Source: Thalassia testudinum
Lineage: Eukaryota; Streptophyta; Magnoliopsida; Alismatales; Hydrocharitaceae
Length of the DNA stretch: 64,000 bases
Assembly (NCBI GenBank): GCA_037157565.1
Contig: JAZHRO010000026.1
Location: forward strand, 35,268,501 to 35,332,500
Direction: 5' to 3'
Part shown: one piece after another, positions 1 to 11,650 of the stretch
How the letters are laid out: each line of letters opens with the position of its first letter
Numbering within the stretch: position 1 is the first letter of the stretch
Notes under the pieces: generated by a model
Told to the model about the DNA's origin: nothing
Seen by the model: only the letters and a program-made list of their open reading frames with translations
The model's database searches: none
Made by a program: the position numbers and the translations under genes

Positions 1-440
1 AAAGTCCCGAACTCTAAAAATTATATCCTCCAACATTCCTTTAGGTGACTTAATAGATTTATCAGCTAATTGTAAAATCACATTGGTAAGCTTAAGGTTT
101 TCTATTTGGAAATGTTCTACCAAAGAAGAAGGAATGAGATTAATGGATGCTCCTAAATCTAGGAGGGCTCTATCAAAGCACTGGTTCCCAATTATACAAG
201 AAATAAGTGGAGAACCCGGGTCTTTCTTTTTCAAAGGAAGCGTACTCGAAATAATTGAGCTCACTTGCTCAGAGAGTACTACAGTGCTTCCTTTCCTCGA
301 CTTTCGCTTAGGAGTACACAACTCCTTGAGAAATCTCGCGTAAGTCGGAATGTGCTTGATAGCATCTAGGAGTGGGATATTAATATGCACCTGTTCAAAA
401 ATTTTAATCAAGTCTTCATCTAATGTAATAGGTTGTTTCT
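1..440 (-). pseudogene. Ty3/gypsy aspartic protease fragment, minus strand
   Basis: Read on the minus strand this stretch gives a retroviral-type aspartic protease of the Athila/Tat kind. The order is a leader with the sense HINIPLLDAIKHIPTYA, then a spacer with CTPKRK, then the catalytic segment LLDLGASINLIPSS around 150-190, followed by LQLADKSIKSPKG. The catalytic Asp and the DLGAS box are present. The protease is cut off by the window edge, so RT would lie to the left. It belongs to the same degraded polyprotein as the gag remains at higher coordinates. The plus-strand 86-residue reading at 83-343 is only its shadow. Confidence 0.85.
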
Positions 441-449
441 ATTTCCTAG

Positions 450-2690
450 ACTTCTTTAGGGCTTCTGGAATGGGACTTGGATTTCCTACTCTACTGAAGT
501 ATTACCCTAATCTTGCGAATTAGCAGGATTCGCGGGATCGGGTGCGTTACCTCTTACAGGTGTAGAAACAGGGGCAGTTCTAGATGTACTAGGGTCTTGG
601 GATAGGTTTCGTGGATCTATTGGATCCCTAATGGAAGTCCCATGGTGGGTTGTAATAGAGTTAATACCCACATGAGAAGAAGATGGTGAAGAAGATGTTT
701 GTTGATTTTGGAAAGACGGATTTGAGTGTAGAGGCTGGTCGCCTTGAGTCAAAAAGGTTGTTGTTGATATGGATACTCGTAGTTGGGAGGTGCAGAGGGT
801 GGATTCTGATTTGGATCTGATTCAGGGGTATTTGGTTAAGAAAGTGGACTTGTCCCTGATTCGGATGTTGACCTCCTAGGTGAAATCTCTGTTGGATATT
901 CCTAGGGTTTGGAACTGGCTAGGATGGAAGGGCCCCTAGCTGACGAGACTCAGCTAACTATGTGATTTGGCCCCTAAGGTTAGCTAGTTCTGCTGAACAT
1001 TGCTATTGGACCTCAGTAAGAGCCTCAGCATTCTGTTGTTGGCTCTCAATCACAGCTCGCAAAATCTGATCGAGCTGGGAGTCTCTATTTGGCCTCGTGT
1101 AGTTTTATGAACTCGCGTGAAATGGCCTCGCCTTGGATTGCTAAAATGACAACGTAAGTGGGTTTTGCCTGGTCTGAGTCAAATATGATGGTCTTTGTGA
1201 ATGGTCAGACCAAGAGAAATTTGGGTGATTACGCCATCCAGGATTATAGGTATTCGAATATGGGTTCGATCTTGGTGTAAATCCTTGGATGGCATTCAAA
1301 TATAAGGATATGGCGTGTTTTTCGCAAAAATAGGAAGTGGGGAAAGAGGTGGGAAAGATTGTGGGACAAAGGTCCCTCCTTGGGTTGGTGTAGGAGTAGA
1401 TAGCAAACCTAAGGAAGATGGATCTCTAGAATCTAGATTATTCATAAATTCCCTCCCCGCAGGAATTTGCGGAAAAGGTAAATGCGCGGGATTTTGCATA
1501 GCGAGTAGAGGCGTAGGAGTCTTCATCGTATTTTTGACCTCGTCTAGATGCTTCGCTACGATATTGATTTTGTCTAGTTATTCTGCAATAATCTCTAAAT
1601 CCTTAGAACTAGACGAATTTCCGATCTCGTGAATACCCTTCTGATGCGAGATTGGATGCAGATTTTAATGCGGGTTTCCTCACGTGAATTGCGACATTGA
1701 GGCATATTTGATCTAGTTTTCCGCCATCCTTTCGAATAGTTCTGAAGTAGATTCTTTGTCGTGATTCAAGAAATTCCCTCCACAAGAGGCATCAACCAGA
1801 TTGCAAATGCTCTCTTGTAATCCATAATAAAAGATATGCATTAGTTGCCAACAAGGGATGTCGTGATGTGGCCATTTCCTTTACAATTCATGAAAGTGTT
1901 CCCACGCTTCATGAATTAGTTCTCCTTAATTCTGAGTGAAAGTCGTAATGGCTCGCCTTAATTCATTGGTACGACCTATAGGGAAGAATTTCTTTAGAAA
2001 AGCATATTCGAGTTCGCTCCAAGTAGAGATAGGTCGTGTGATCATTCTGTACCAGTAGGTAACCTTATCCTTAAGGCTAAAGGAGAGCATCTTCATGAGT
2101 AGGACTTCCCGATTTTGATTTCGAGGACCAAGAGTTTGAGATAGATTTTTCAGATCTTCTATGTGCTAGAATGGATCCTCGGATGCAAACCCGTGAAAGT
2201 GTGGGATTAGACTTATAATATTCGACTTTAACTCTGGGTCATTTTCCCCTACATGAATCCTAACATTAGGCTCTACTTGTGCATTGGAAGGATTATAGTA
2301 GTCTTGGAGTAGAGGCCTAGGACGAGGTGGATTCGAGAAATCAGGTTTTCAAAACCCGCCTCAAGTCTAGGAGGAAAACGAGTTTGCTGATTTTGTAGAT
2401 TTTGAAGAGCAGCCGTCAATAGATTAATTTGACAGTTCTACTTGAGCATCTACAAATTCTAGTTTAGGAGCACCTCATGGATATCAAAAGGTGGCATCTC
2501 CTTCTGACTAGAAGAAGAATGGATCTCAGGATTCAGGTTCTGCATATGGTCCATAGGATCAAATGCAGAAAAAGCAGATGTATCAGACGGGAAAATAATT
2601 GGTTGCTTCAGTGCAATCGGTCTAGGTAGACCTGCTAAAGGAGACATGAGAGGTGGTTTCAGGGATCGCCTCCCGTGCATAAACCAGAAA
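450..2690 (-). pseudogene. Ty3/gypsy gag remnant (element R1), minus strand
   Basis: The minus strand holds a decayed capsid/nucleocapsid polyprotein. Near 2680 it begins with HGRRS, comparable to the FGRRS gag start of YE. The capsid core lies around 2270-1680 and includes HEAWEHF, KWPHHDIP, YYGL and DASCGGNF, the signature of plant Ty3/gypsy gag. A proline/serine-rich tail follows (about 750-500). Several in-frame stops and frameshifts break it. It runs directly into the protease at 1-440, so gag and protease were one reading unit. No zinc knuckle was recognised. Confidence 0.8.
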
Positions 2691-3645
2691 AAATGTGCAA
2701 AGGCACACTCATGCCACTGTGGAAAAAACAACGACAAACAAAACCCAAAAACAGGGCAAAAGCGGGTTTTTCTTCTTTTCAAAGGAAAAGAAGAATCCTA
2801 AAATACGTAGAAAATAGATTTGATGCAAACAAATACAGTATCAATCCAAAATACACGTCCTAGAACATGTCTACACAGGTGCGTATCCTTAAGGCTCGAA
2901 GGTCTAAGGTCTAGGATTGAGACCGCTCACTACTGCCTCCCTGGGGCTCTAGTAGTGAGATAGACTTGTTAATATTCAACCAAAGCCCTAAGAGGTGTAA
3001 AGAGGAGATGTCGAAAATATAAACTCATGTGACTCTAGTGATCGCACTGTGAATGCAGTAGCATGCAACAGACTGTATGATAAAAACCCGCACGTAATCT
3101 GCACACAGATTATATGTCATGAGTTTTAAAAGTTCTCTTTTTAGTTAATCTTTTACAAAAAATGATAGAAAGTAGTAATGTGACCGCTTATTATATCTTT
3201 TCAATCAAATATATGGTTTTGCTTATTACTCCATGACAGGGATCTACGTGGGTTTTTGCAAGTGTTTTCTAGCTGATGCAAGATAACAGAGTATAAAATC
3301 CTGAGTCAGATCATAGATATACTAGTAGGAATATGCACTCCTAGGAGTGTATCCCTAACATGTTGCTGCTAATCAGATAGAATGAGTATTTTGTATTTTT
3401 TAATTTTTCTAACTAATATGCAACAAGAAAATCTACACTAAAGACTAAGGTAAAGAAATACTCACAATGGGTATGTATAATGGGAATACGAAAACATAAA
3501 CAGAAAAAGAAAACTTGCCTCCTTTCCTGAGAATACCCGCAAAGATATCCTTGAAAAGAAGATAGAACAAAACAAAAACAAAGCTAATTAGTAAAAAGAA
3601 TTATTTATAAACTACAAATAATGGCGAATATATATTACAGTTACC
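2691..3645 (-). other. 5' leader between R1 PBS and gag
   Basis: This AT-rich stretch without a supported ORF lies between the degenerate primer-binding site and the gag start of the minus-strand element. It is best read as its untranslated leader. No coding or RNA gene signal was found in it. Confidence 0.5.
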
Positions 3646-3663
3646 TCCCTGGCAACAATGCTA
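3646..3663 (-). promoter_or_regulatory. Degenerate tRNA-Asp primer-binding site of R1
   Basis: On the minus strand this matches 13 of 18 positions of TGGCGCCGTTGCCGGGGA, the complement of the plant tRNA-Asp 3' end. It sits where a PBS should be, between an LTR-like sequence on the right and a leader plus gag on the left. Decay explains the mismatches. Confidence 0.55.
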
Positions 3664-4878
3664 TTAAAATGCTTCGTTAATTCGTGACACAGTTAACTAA
3701 GTTAATTAAACTTAATTAATTACACAAGAATGTAACTTAGGTTAACTCGAATTGATATTGAAAGCGTAGTATATGGTCAAATTTACTTAACAATTTAGAA
3801 TTTAAGATCTTTTTTAACTATTTGAGTTCAGGTCGTTCACTGGGAGGCATAATTGAATCCTAATTCACCATTAATCCCTAAGCATAATTACTATCTAATT
3901 AATCAGTCAGATTATAATTATAATATATTTAAGCACACGAATAATTGCACAAAAGATTAATCAATTAAAAGCATACAATATTCCATTAAGAAACAAGTTT
4001 ATAAGAGAAATATTTGCCATTTAAAACCAAATGGAAACATTGTTTATTACAAGATATAAGGCATAAAATGCTTATAAAGGATATTAGGCCTTATTACAAC
4101 ATTTAAAACTTGATTGCAAAAGATATAATAGCTTCAGCCTCAAATCAGACGTCTGATAAGAAGAATAGACGACTTAAAAAATAAAATTAGACTTTTGATA
4201 GAGTTCATAGATGTCTACTTCTCTCTTATAGGCATCCTTCATTTCTCTTCTTAAGCTCCTGTTGATGTGCATACATCTAAATAGCCAAAAATGTCTATTA
4301 ATACATGTTCTTAGTACCATATTAGCATCATGCATTGTAAATATAACATAACATGCATAATCATGCATTTATGTCAAATTATACAAATTGTAAAGTAATT
4401 CTCTCCTTTTATGGCCAGGGAAAGGGCAGCTTTTAATTAGGGCCTTGGACCGAGGATCCAACTGTACGGATTTGATCAGGGAGACGATTGGAGTTCAACG
4501 ACTTCAAGATCCTCTTGATCGGACATCCGTAGCGCCAGATATAGTCTGAGGAATCTTAGAGATCAAGGGCCAAGATGGTGTCAATCCACACTTTAGACGA
4601 CAAATCCGACCTCATGGATGGGTTCGGATCGATGATCACAGCCTAACGGCGTGAAAATCGGTCCAATCAAACATCCGTGGCACCTTCTACAAGTCACAGA
4701 AGATGGACAACCAAGATGGTGCCACATGGCGCCACCTCAGCCATCCAAACCGGGCCAGCCAAATTTGCAAGGACCCGCAGCTACACTTCTGAAGGCAAAG
4801 GCACGGAGGATCTGGGCCGTCGGATCTTGATCCAATGGCCACGATCGCGCACACCTAATTCCTAAGTGAGACAAAGAA

Positions 4879-4949
4879 GAGGCCGTAGCGCATTGGTCGT
4901 GGGCATGTTCGCGAAGCAGAGGCCGCGGGATCGAATCCCCGCAAGCCTC
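4879..4949 (+). repeat. tRNA-like (SINE-head-like) sequence in L4 LTR
   Basis: These 71 nt look like a decayed tRNA. The ends pair as GAGGC with GCCTC. An A-box-like TAGCGCATTGGT lies at the right distance from the 5' end, and a T-arm GCGGG-loop-CCCGC contains a B-box-like GATCGAATCC. The D and anticodon stems do not pair well. It is therefore a tRNA-derived relic or the head of a SINE, not a working tRNA gene. The same region of the second L4 copy (50940-51010) also has A and B boxes at the same spacing. Confidence 0.5.
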
Positions 4950-5295
4950 AAATTGAGGTGAAGGTGCGGGGAGCATTCAATTCAGCCGTTCGATGAAGAT
5001 CGTGCAGGCGAGGAGCGAGCGACGTGGCACAACGGATGCGTGCGGTTCACGCATGTGTGATCCTACGTAGATGCAAATGTTTGATCAGACGCGAGGGGTG
5101 CAATGCATTTTAAGTTGTTGGATGCGAGATTGGATGGTTGAGAAGGGGCATGCTTGTGCGTTGAGCTAACGAAGAGGCACTGGCAAGGAGCATTTAAAGC
5201 CATCCGATCTTGAGATTGGACGGTTGATCTTGCAAGAACGTGGATGAGCGTTGAGCACAAGGAGGCAAGGAGGTGTGTACACCTTAGCCATGATT

Positions 5296-5333
5296 GGGCT
5301 TTAGTGACGCTTAAATCCGTCACTAAAGACCCC
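5296..5333 (+). repeat. Inverted repeat 54 bp upstream of the L4 TATA box
   Basis: GGGCTTTAGTGACG is followed after a short loop by CGTCACTAAAG and CCC, giving a stem of about 11-13 bp. The same placement occurs in the other L4 copy at 51306-51342. A related TTTAGTGAC/GTCACT pair lies in R-family LTR ends near 38060 and 45785. Confidence 0.7.
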
Positions 5334-5386
5334 CTCATTTAATGTTTTGAATATGTAATGACCAAATTGCCTATAATCCTTGCAAC

Positions 5387-5395
5387 TATAAAAGG
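5387..5395 (+). promoter_or_regulatory. TATA box of L4 LTR, left copy
   Basis: TATAAAAGG is followed by a pyrimidine-rich leader. It corresponds to TATAAATAG in the right copy at 51395-51403. It probably marks the U3/R boundary of the LTR. Confidence 0.65.
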
Positions 5396-6070
5396 AGACC
5401 CCTACCCTACGAAATTCTCATCCCTTCCTCTCTTCTCTCACCCCCTTCAAAGCTCTAAGAGCTTGTCCCAAACCCGAAATGCTCCATTAGAGTTAAAATT
5501 AGAATTTTTCCACCTTCTCCCCCCTTCGTGGAGCATCTCGCAGTTGTCCTCTCACTCCATTCAGGAAGCGGATCCTGCGACAACGACGACGTCCTGCCTC
5601 GCCCCCGGTTTCTCCCGCTTCATCCTCCTTCTTCCCGCTCCGTCCTCTATCTTCTAGGTGTCGCTCCGTCCGGCTCATCGAGGAGGATACTTTTCTCTCC
5701 ATTCTCTTTATCGCTTTCTAGAGTAGATTTACTGCTCTCTAGTTGTAATGATTAGTGTAATGAATATCATTTGATGATGAAATCTATGTTTATTTTACCT
5801 CTCTTTTGTCTTTATTTGTAATTTTCTCTCTCTCTCTCTCTTCTATTTATTATTTGTTAAATTGATAGCTAGTTTTCGACCAGCTAATCTATTTCGTGAC
5901 AAACAAAACAAACACGTATTTTTAATCAAGCATCCCCCTCCCTGTGTTTGACCTGGAATTTCTTTACAAATTTCGGTAAAATTTTATCTGTTGACGGATT
6001 GTTTCGCAAATCAAACTACAACGGTGAGTTTTCAAATCCAACTCCGATCGCGTAGTTTTCTGCTTCAACA

Positions 6071-6600
6071 CTTGTCTTCTTTTATTTCTCTCTTATCTCT
6101 TCGCTTTCCTTTTGCTTCTCTCTTGTGACCTCTCTCTTGAGCTCTATTTGTTATCTCTCTTCTTAAGCTCTCCTTAACTCATCTTCCCTTGTATTTCCTT
6201 ACTAACTCTCCTTCCCTTCTTCTTTCTTTCTTTACTGTGCACTCTCTAGTCCCACACTTAGCCAAATTTGCACCCAACTAAGCCCATTAACCTCTCAATT
6301 ATAAAAATTATGGTTTTTAATGGGCAGCATGGGATTTTTGAGGATACACAATGCCCACTAGGGGCAGGACTAAACCCTACTAGACCCATGCCTAGTTTAT
6401 TTATTGTGGATTTCAATTTATTTTTAGTAGTGCACAGTATCAGTCCATTCCTGGGCCCATGCACGTGCATAGGTGCACACACCCACGCATAGGCACATGC
6501 ACATACACGCACCCGCACACATGCTCAATTCATTTCGTGCCCTGTGCTGATGACCGGGGGGGGGGGTTGTAGCGCAAAAATGTGAAATACCATGTCGCAC
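6071..6600. other. R1 LTR piece with pyrimidine-rich and G-run sequence
   Basis: Pyrimidine-rich DNA (6071-6240) leads into a segment starting CACACTTAGCCAAATTT, which matches CACACTTAGCGAATTT near 38325 in the R copy at 37-42 kb. A run of 11 G lies near 6556-6566. No gene is supported; the short ORFs on both strands here are not conserved. Confidence 0.45.
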
Positions 6601-9499
6601 GCTCCAGAACTCCCGATGTGGGACTATGTTCAACCCTTCTAGATCGATCTTCCAAGGAAGATTCCAGTCGACTCAATGGCTTAAATCGATCGATCTAAGG
6701 CTAGATGGAGAGTTGTTGAGATGCTCTACAAAATTAAAGCATCAATTTGATGCTTCAAACAGGATTGGTCCATCGATTTGATAGACGAAGTTGGTAGCTT
6801 CACACGGCCATTTCAAGCCTACATAGAAGGTCTTCAGGTCTTATGGCCTGTAGAAGGAGGTGTTTCCCTCAACTGAGGGTCTGAATACCTTCAGTTAGGT
6901 ATTCCGCACATATTGGAGAGAAAAAGAAGCCTAGAAGAGGCTCAGGAAGCAGTAGAAGCTCAAAAGCTTTGTTCTCAGTGTTCAGAGCTCAGAATTGAGC
7001 TCCAATTTGATCAGAAGATGGCTCAAATCACCAGGAGTTGATCTAAACTGATTTAGAATGCTTAGAGTAATTGCTCTAATCAGGATTTGACTTCAAATTT
7101 CAATGAAAAAGTTCAATAACAATATTGGGTTCCATATGAGCCCAAATTGTGCAGTAGGTCATATCTCAATTAATCCTCAATAAGATCCTAACAAATCATC
7201 CTAAAAACATTCTAAATCTTTCCAAAAACCTAATCAGCTTATTCAATCAGAGATTCAACAATCTACTCCTTGAATTCACTCCCACTTTGACCATTAAAGC
7301 TTAATAGTTGACTTTGACAACATATCACCATAGCTTCAAATTAAAGACCTAATTATCCTCAAATCAACTCAATGAATCATTTCCGCATTCCAAAATCAAG
7401 TTTTGAGCCTACCTTGAATGCTTATAGGCACTGTCGCCTGAATTGGGAGGGAGGTGTGATCGGCAGAGTGATCTATAGGTTTTCAGTCCAATTAAAGACC
7501 TATGACAGATTACCTAGGTTTCGCTAAAGCTTTTGGGCCTATTCCCAAAATATAAACCCTAATAGGTTTATCTCTCCAACTCTGCCAGAGTTGGAGAAGA
7601 CAAAGATCAAACTAGAGCTCTAGACATTAAAACACAAATCTAACTCTAGAAAATTAATCTCTAAGTCTAAAATAATCTATGTGGAGCTTCTTAGGACAAG
7701 TTAAGGGTTGAAGCTAAGGAATGGGGTTGCCGGAGTTCGTCGGAGCTCCGATGAACTCAGAAAAGGGTACTGAAATCCAAAACTCCATTGAACAGGCCAT
7801 GAATGATCTCAAAAGATTTCTGAGGTTGCAAGGGACCTCAGGAACACCTTAATTGCTCCAATCAAAGTCTAATAAATGGATTGATCAGTGAATTCAAGAA
7901 AATTGAATTCTGAGTTCATGTGAACTCAAAGATAGATTTCTCACTCAATTGAGTAAGGGTTAAGGCTCAAGAGAGACTAGCGATGCTCTGCGAGTAGGTG
8001 ATTTAACTCTTGAGCTGCCATTGACAGCAAGCTCAAGAGGTTGAGATGAATTGGGTGTTTCTTGTTTAGATGATTATTTAACTAATTGATAAGTCAAACG
8101 GGGCCCTTAAGTGTTGATAAGGCGATGGAGGGCCTCAATGAGTGTGTTCTAAGCTCAGAGGCCTCCATCGTGGATAGTGGAGGTCGTCGGTGAAGATGAA
8201 ATGGTTTCGGCGAACAAGCTGATAAAAATCATGGGAAGTAATATGAAACCATGGGAAGCAAAGGAAGATGAACAATGAGTTAAAAAGATCAAATCATGCT
8301 CCTGACGAGCTCAACGAGCTTGTCAGAGCTGAAGACGACGGAAGAAAAACTAACATTATAACTGACTACCTACCTAACTAACTACACTATCCTACTCTAA
8401 CTTGCCTAACCTACTGTTACCTGGATGAAGAGGGTAGAGATAACTCCATCGATGATCGTAATGGAGGAGGAAACAGAAGGGCAGGGGAAGAAGTCCAGCG
8501 GGTGAATTTGCGGAGTGGAAGCAGAGTCTGGAGTCGTTGCCTTGTCCAGAGATGCGGCGAAGGATGATAGAGCTTGGCAGAAGGTGGAAAAGATCGGATG
8601 AAGGCGATGGAAATGGGGGACGGTCACCAGAGTAGGAGGGAATAGCCTATTGGAAAGCTCAGTTGGGGAAGAGGGTAGGGAGCTAACCACTTAAATCGGA
8701 GGTATGGCGAGTTATTTATAGGTGATGGTGGAGGATAAGGGGGGTGTACTTGGACAGAAAAGCGTCTAGGTTCAACTAAACCATCGGCGTCATCTAAGAC
8801 ACCGGTGAGCTCATTCGCTGACCTAAATTAGGATTTAAGGTTTATCTAAACCATCGGATGACAAGGAGGGGGTAAGTGGAGCAATAGCGGCAGCGGCGAT
8901 GGCTGTCAGGCGCGGGATAGCGGGTGATCGAGCAGTGTTGTCACTGATGTACAGGAGCCATCCGTGCAGATGAAGATGAAGAAAGGAGGAAGACGATGCT
9001 GTGTACATAGGGACTAAAATGCAATAAAAACTAGGAACCATTTTGGAAGAAAAGGACTCGATTAAAATGATTTCTAAGGACCAGAATGTAAATTGAGGCA
9101 TTTTAAGTTAAATTTAATTTAATTATTTTCCAATTTTTTATATTTAATTATAAATTAGATAAATATTATATAAATGACTTGAATTTACATCTTTAACTCA
9201 TTTAGTTTTATTTATTTAATTAATTTACTTAAGTTATTACATACTTAAGGTTAAATACTGATAATGTTGAATTAAATATTAATTAGGTAGCTAAATATTT
9301 ATAATTCAAGTCCAAATTATTATTTAAATTATTAATAACATTAATTGACATTTAGTTTAATATTATTAACTTATTTTATGGTCCTTATTAATTTGTCCCT
9401 TATATTATAATTAAACCCCAATAAGACATATTCTTAGCTAATTAACTAGGGAAACTAGTTAATTAGGGGTATTTAAGAGCCATGATGAGTTTCTCATCA
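6600..9499 (-). mobile_element. Diverged R-type LTR (minus strand) nested in R1
   Basis: The right end at 9499 reads TGATGAG on the minus strand and resembles, with divergence, the start of R LTRs. About 780 bp inside there is a TATA box (8712-8720). About 1160 bp inside there is a CTAAC/CTACC-rich tract (8340-8400). Both features lie at the same distances from the start in R1 (17383) and, for the tract, in the 42583 copy. Its left end is uncertain and no target duplication was found. The minus-strand ORF at 8406-8690 lies just downstream of the TATA box and is probably leader, not a gene. Confidence 0.4.
8712..8720 (-). promoter_or_regulatory. TATA box in diverged R-type LTR
   Basis: TATAAATAA on the minus strand lies 779 bp from the LTR start at 9499. 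The R1 LTR has TATAAATT 791 bp from its own start. Confidence 0.5.
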
Positions 9500-10548
9500 C
9501 TACTATAATGAAACCAGCAGCTACTGCTGCTGCTACAATAAAACCAGTAGCTACTATTGCTGTGCTTGTTGCTGCTGAACTACTTCACCAGCTGCTGCTA
9601 TTGTGATGGAGATCAGCCTAGATTAGACATGAGAAGGTCTGATCTAAGGCTTATGAATACCCAAAACACATCTCCAACGTATCAAATTATCCAAAATCCA
9701 TTGAAAATCAATTGGAAAATTTGAAAATCATAGAATCAATTCTCATTCTTTAAAAATCTTTAATGACCCTAAAATGATCTTCACTCTACATTATAAATAA
9801 TGTAGAAGAGATAGTTCAAATTAGATATTAAAAATCATTTCACAAAATCTCCAGATCTTCATTTTAATCTTCTAAAACCTCTATTAAGCACCAAATCTAA
9901 GATTGAATATTATTGGAATTAAAACCTATGTTCCCTTGTTTTGGGGCTTTCATTTTGGATCTATAAGGTGATCTGATCACCTAATCACCTTGCACACCAT
10001 TGGTTGGTGTACAAGGTGATCTAGTGATCCTAAGAAAATCATTTGGGTCCTTATTTAACCTCAATTCAGTACCACTGAATATCATTGGTAAAACTACCCA
10101 AAAACAAGGCTCATATTGGGCATATGCTCATCTACCAATCAAATTTGAATTGAAACACATATGAGTCCTCGCAATACACCCAATTAAGCAATTAAAACCT
10201 CAAATCGCTCGATTAAACTCGTTTAAACCTGAATTGACTCCAAATCACGAGATTGGGTGTGAAACACAAATATAAAAGAATCAAGTGACTTAAGTCAATC
10301 AAAACCAAATCAGGGTTCTTTGTGAACATATGAAGTGGATGGAGAGATGCCCAGGTGATTGCAAGCACTATCTAGATCACGTAGCCTGAGAACTTCGGAT
10401 CTAGATATGCTCGAGTGGATGGGGTGGAATGCGAATCAAATTGTGAAGGAAATGAGTACAACGTGGATATTAAGGTGTAGAGGAAGATCAATGAATCAAT
10501 ACGAACGCATGAAAACACCTCTCCGATATGAATTGATCGAAGAGGGCT
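9500..10548 (-). other. Middle part of R1 LTR, no gene
   Basis: This stretch contains a GCTGCTGCTA-rich block (9510-9600) comparable to the one at 40220-40340. It ends in a segment matching 41350-41370, and then the alignment jumps across the LTR1 insertion to 16184. I see no coding sequence that continues or recurs. Confidence 0.5.
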
Positions 10549-10639
10549 TGAAGTGACCCTTCCCAAGGGTTCAAAAATTTTTCAGAATCTTAGGGGCGTA
10601 GACGTAATTTTAAACCCCCTGGGTTTAAATTGTGGGCTT

Positions 10640-11200
10640 TACTGGGAAACAGGAAACCTTGCGGGGGCAACCCCACAACTTTCCCTCTCTTTTTCCACCA
10701 TCACCCACGCACACACACACCCACCCAAACCCTAACCCTCTCCTTCATAACACCCCCTCACCCCTCCATTCTCTCCAAACCACCACCTCCACTTGCACTC
10801 CTCCACCACCTTGCCGCCAATGAGCATCTTCTCCCCTATCCCCTTGTAGTTGTGAGTGGGGGAGAAGGAGAGGGGAGGAGCACGAAGGAGAGGGAGAGAG
10901 ACAGAGAGCATGAGCAAGGAAGAGGGAGAGCGTAGGCAAGCGAGGGAGCGTGGAGGAGAAGGAGAAGAGAGGAGCTCGGAGGAGCTGAAGGAGCATAGAG
11001 GACGCCCTCCATTCACCTTGCCACTGCCACCGTCGTTCATTACCTTTCTGTTCTCCCCTCGCAGCCATGCGTGGGAGAGAAGGAGGAGAGGGGAGCTGGA
11101 GGAAGGGCTCAAAGGGGAGGAAGAGAGAGTGTGGAAGATGGAGAGCACCAGGGAGAGGAGCTGCTGCAGCTCCATGGGCAGAGAGGGGGTGCTTGCTAGA
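10640..11200. repeat. Polypyrimidine then polypurine tract in LTR1
   Basis: A C/T-rich stretch (10680-10840, with CACACACAC and AACCCTAACCC) is followed by a G/A-rich stretch (10855-10980 and 11060-11170). Several overlapping ORFs on both strands reflect this low-complexity composition rather than coding selection. The block lies inside LTR1, downstream of its GACGTC array on the minus strand. Confidence 0.6.
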
Positions 11201-11264
11201 AGAAGAGCTTCGCGAGGAAGCTCTGTGTGTGGACATTTCCACAGTATCAGGTGTTTGCAACCCT

Positions 11265-11650
11265 TTTTAGATGTCTGGAGGGGTCGTCAAACATCCAGAG
11301 AGAGCTCCAGATATCCGATATCATGTAGAGTGCCGAGGTATGTACCCTAAACGAGCCTGCATGCATGTACGTTAATGTTATGTGTCGCATTTTTAAACTC
11401 TGTGTGCATGTGCAGGTACGAGGAGTTGGAAGGGCGTGTGACATGCCCTTTGAGGCACTTTAGGACATTTAGAGACCATGTTAGACGTTTGACTGCTCTT
11501 CCAGATGATCGAGAGAGGTGTCAGACGTCTACAAGCTCCCTCAGATGGCTACGAAGGGGTTCAGACATCTGAAAAAGGTGCAGGAAAGCAAGGTGAGCTT
11601 CTATGATCGTTTAAGACGTCTGGGACTCACCCCAGACATTTGATTTTAGT
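11265..11650. repeat. GACGTC palindrome array of LTR1
   Basis: About nine variants of CAGACGTCTG occur at irregular 20-40 bp intervals, for example CAGACGTCTA near 11521, CAGACATCTG near 11561 and AGACGTCTGG near 11612. The array corresponds to the one in LTR2 (13747-14640), in the opposite orientation. Confidence 0.75.

Larger units (their letters stand above)
4230..6070 (+). mobile_element. L4-family LTR, left copy (plus strand) inside R1
   Basis: From about 4280 to 6070 the sequence follows the LTR at 50.35-52.135 kb in order. Shared features are the downstream half of a Pol III-like box region, an inverted repeat, a TATA box, a leader with AAAGCTCTAAGAGCTT, and the closing CTCCCTGTGTTTGACC region ending in AACA at 6070. 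No PBS follows, so this may be a solo LTR. The left end is not precise and I could not identify a target duplication. Confidence 0.6.

Noticed and set aside
83..343. Plus-strand 86-residue ORF
   Set aside because: It is the antisense shadow of the minus-strand aspartic protease, whose DLGAS motif is unmistakable.
4879..4949. Functional tRNA gene
   Set aside because: D and anticodon stems do not pair, and the copy in the second LTR is equally degenerate. Only the box and T-arm features survive.
5358..5657. Conserved peptide between L4 copies (5358-5657 and 51357-51545)
   Set aside because: Similarity follows the nucleotide alignment of the LTR leader. The start codon lies upstream of the TATA box and the frames end at different places.
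8406..8690. Short minus-strand ORFs just after R-type TATA boxes (also 16313-16576 and 41522-41749)
   Set aside because: They sit at matching places in R LTRs but their peptide sequences are not alike, so they are leader sequence.
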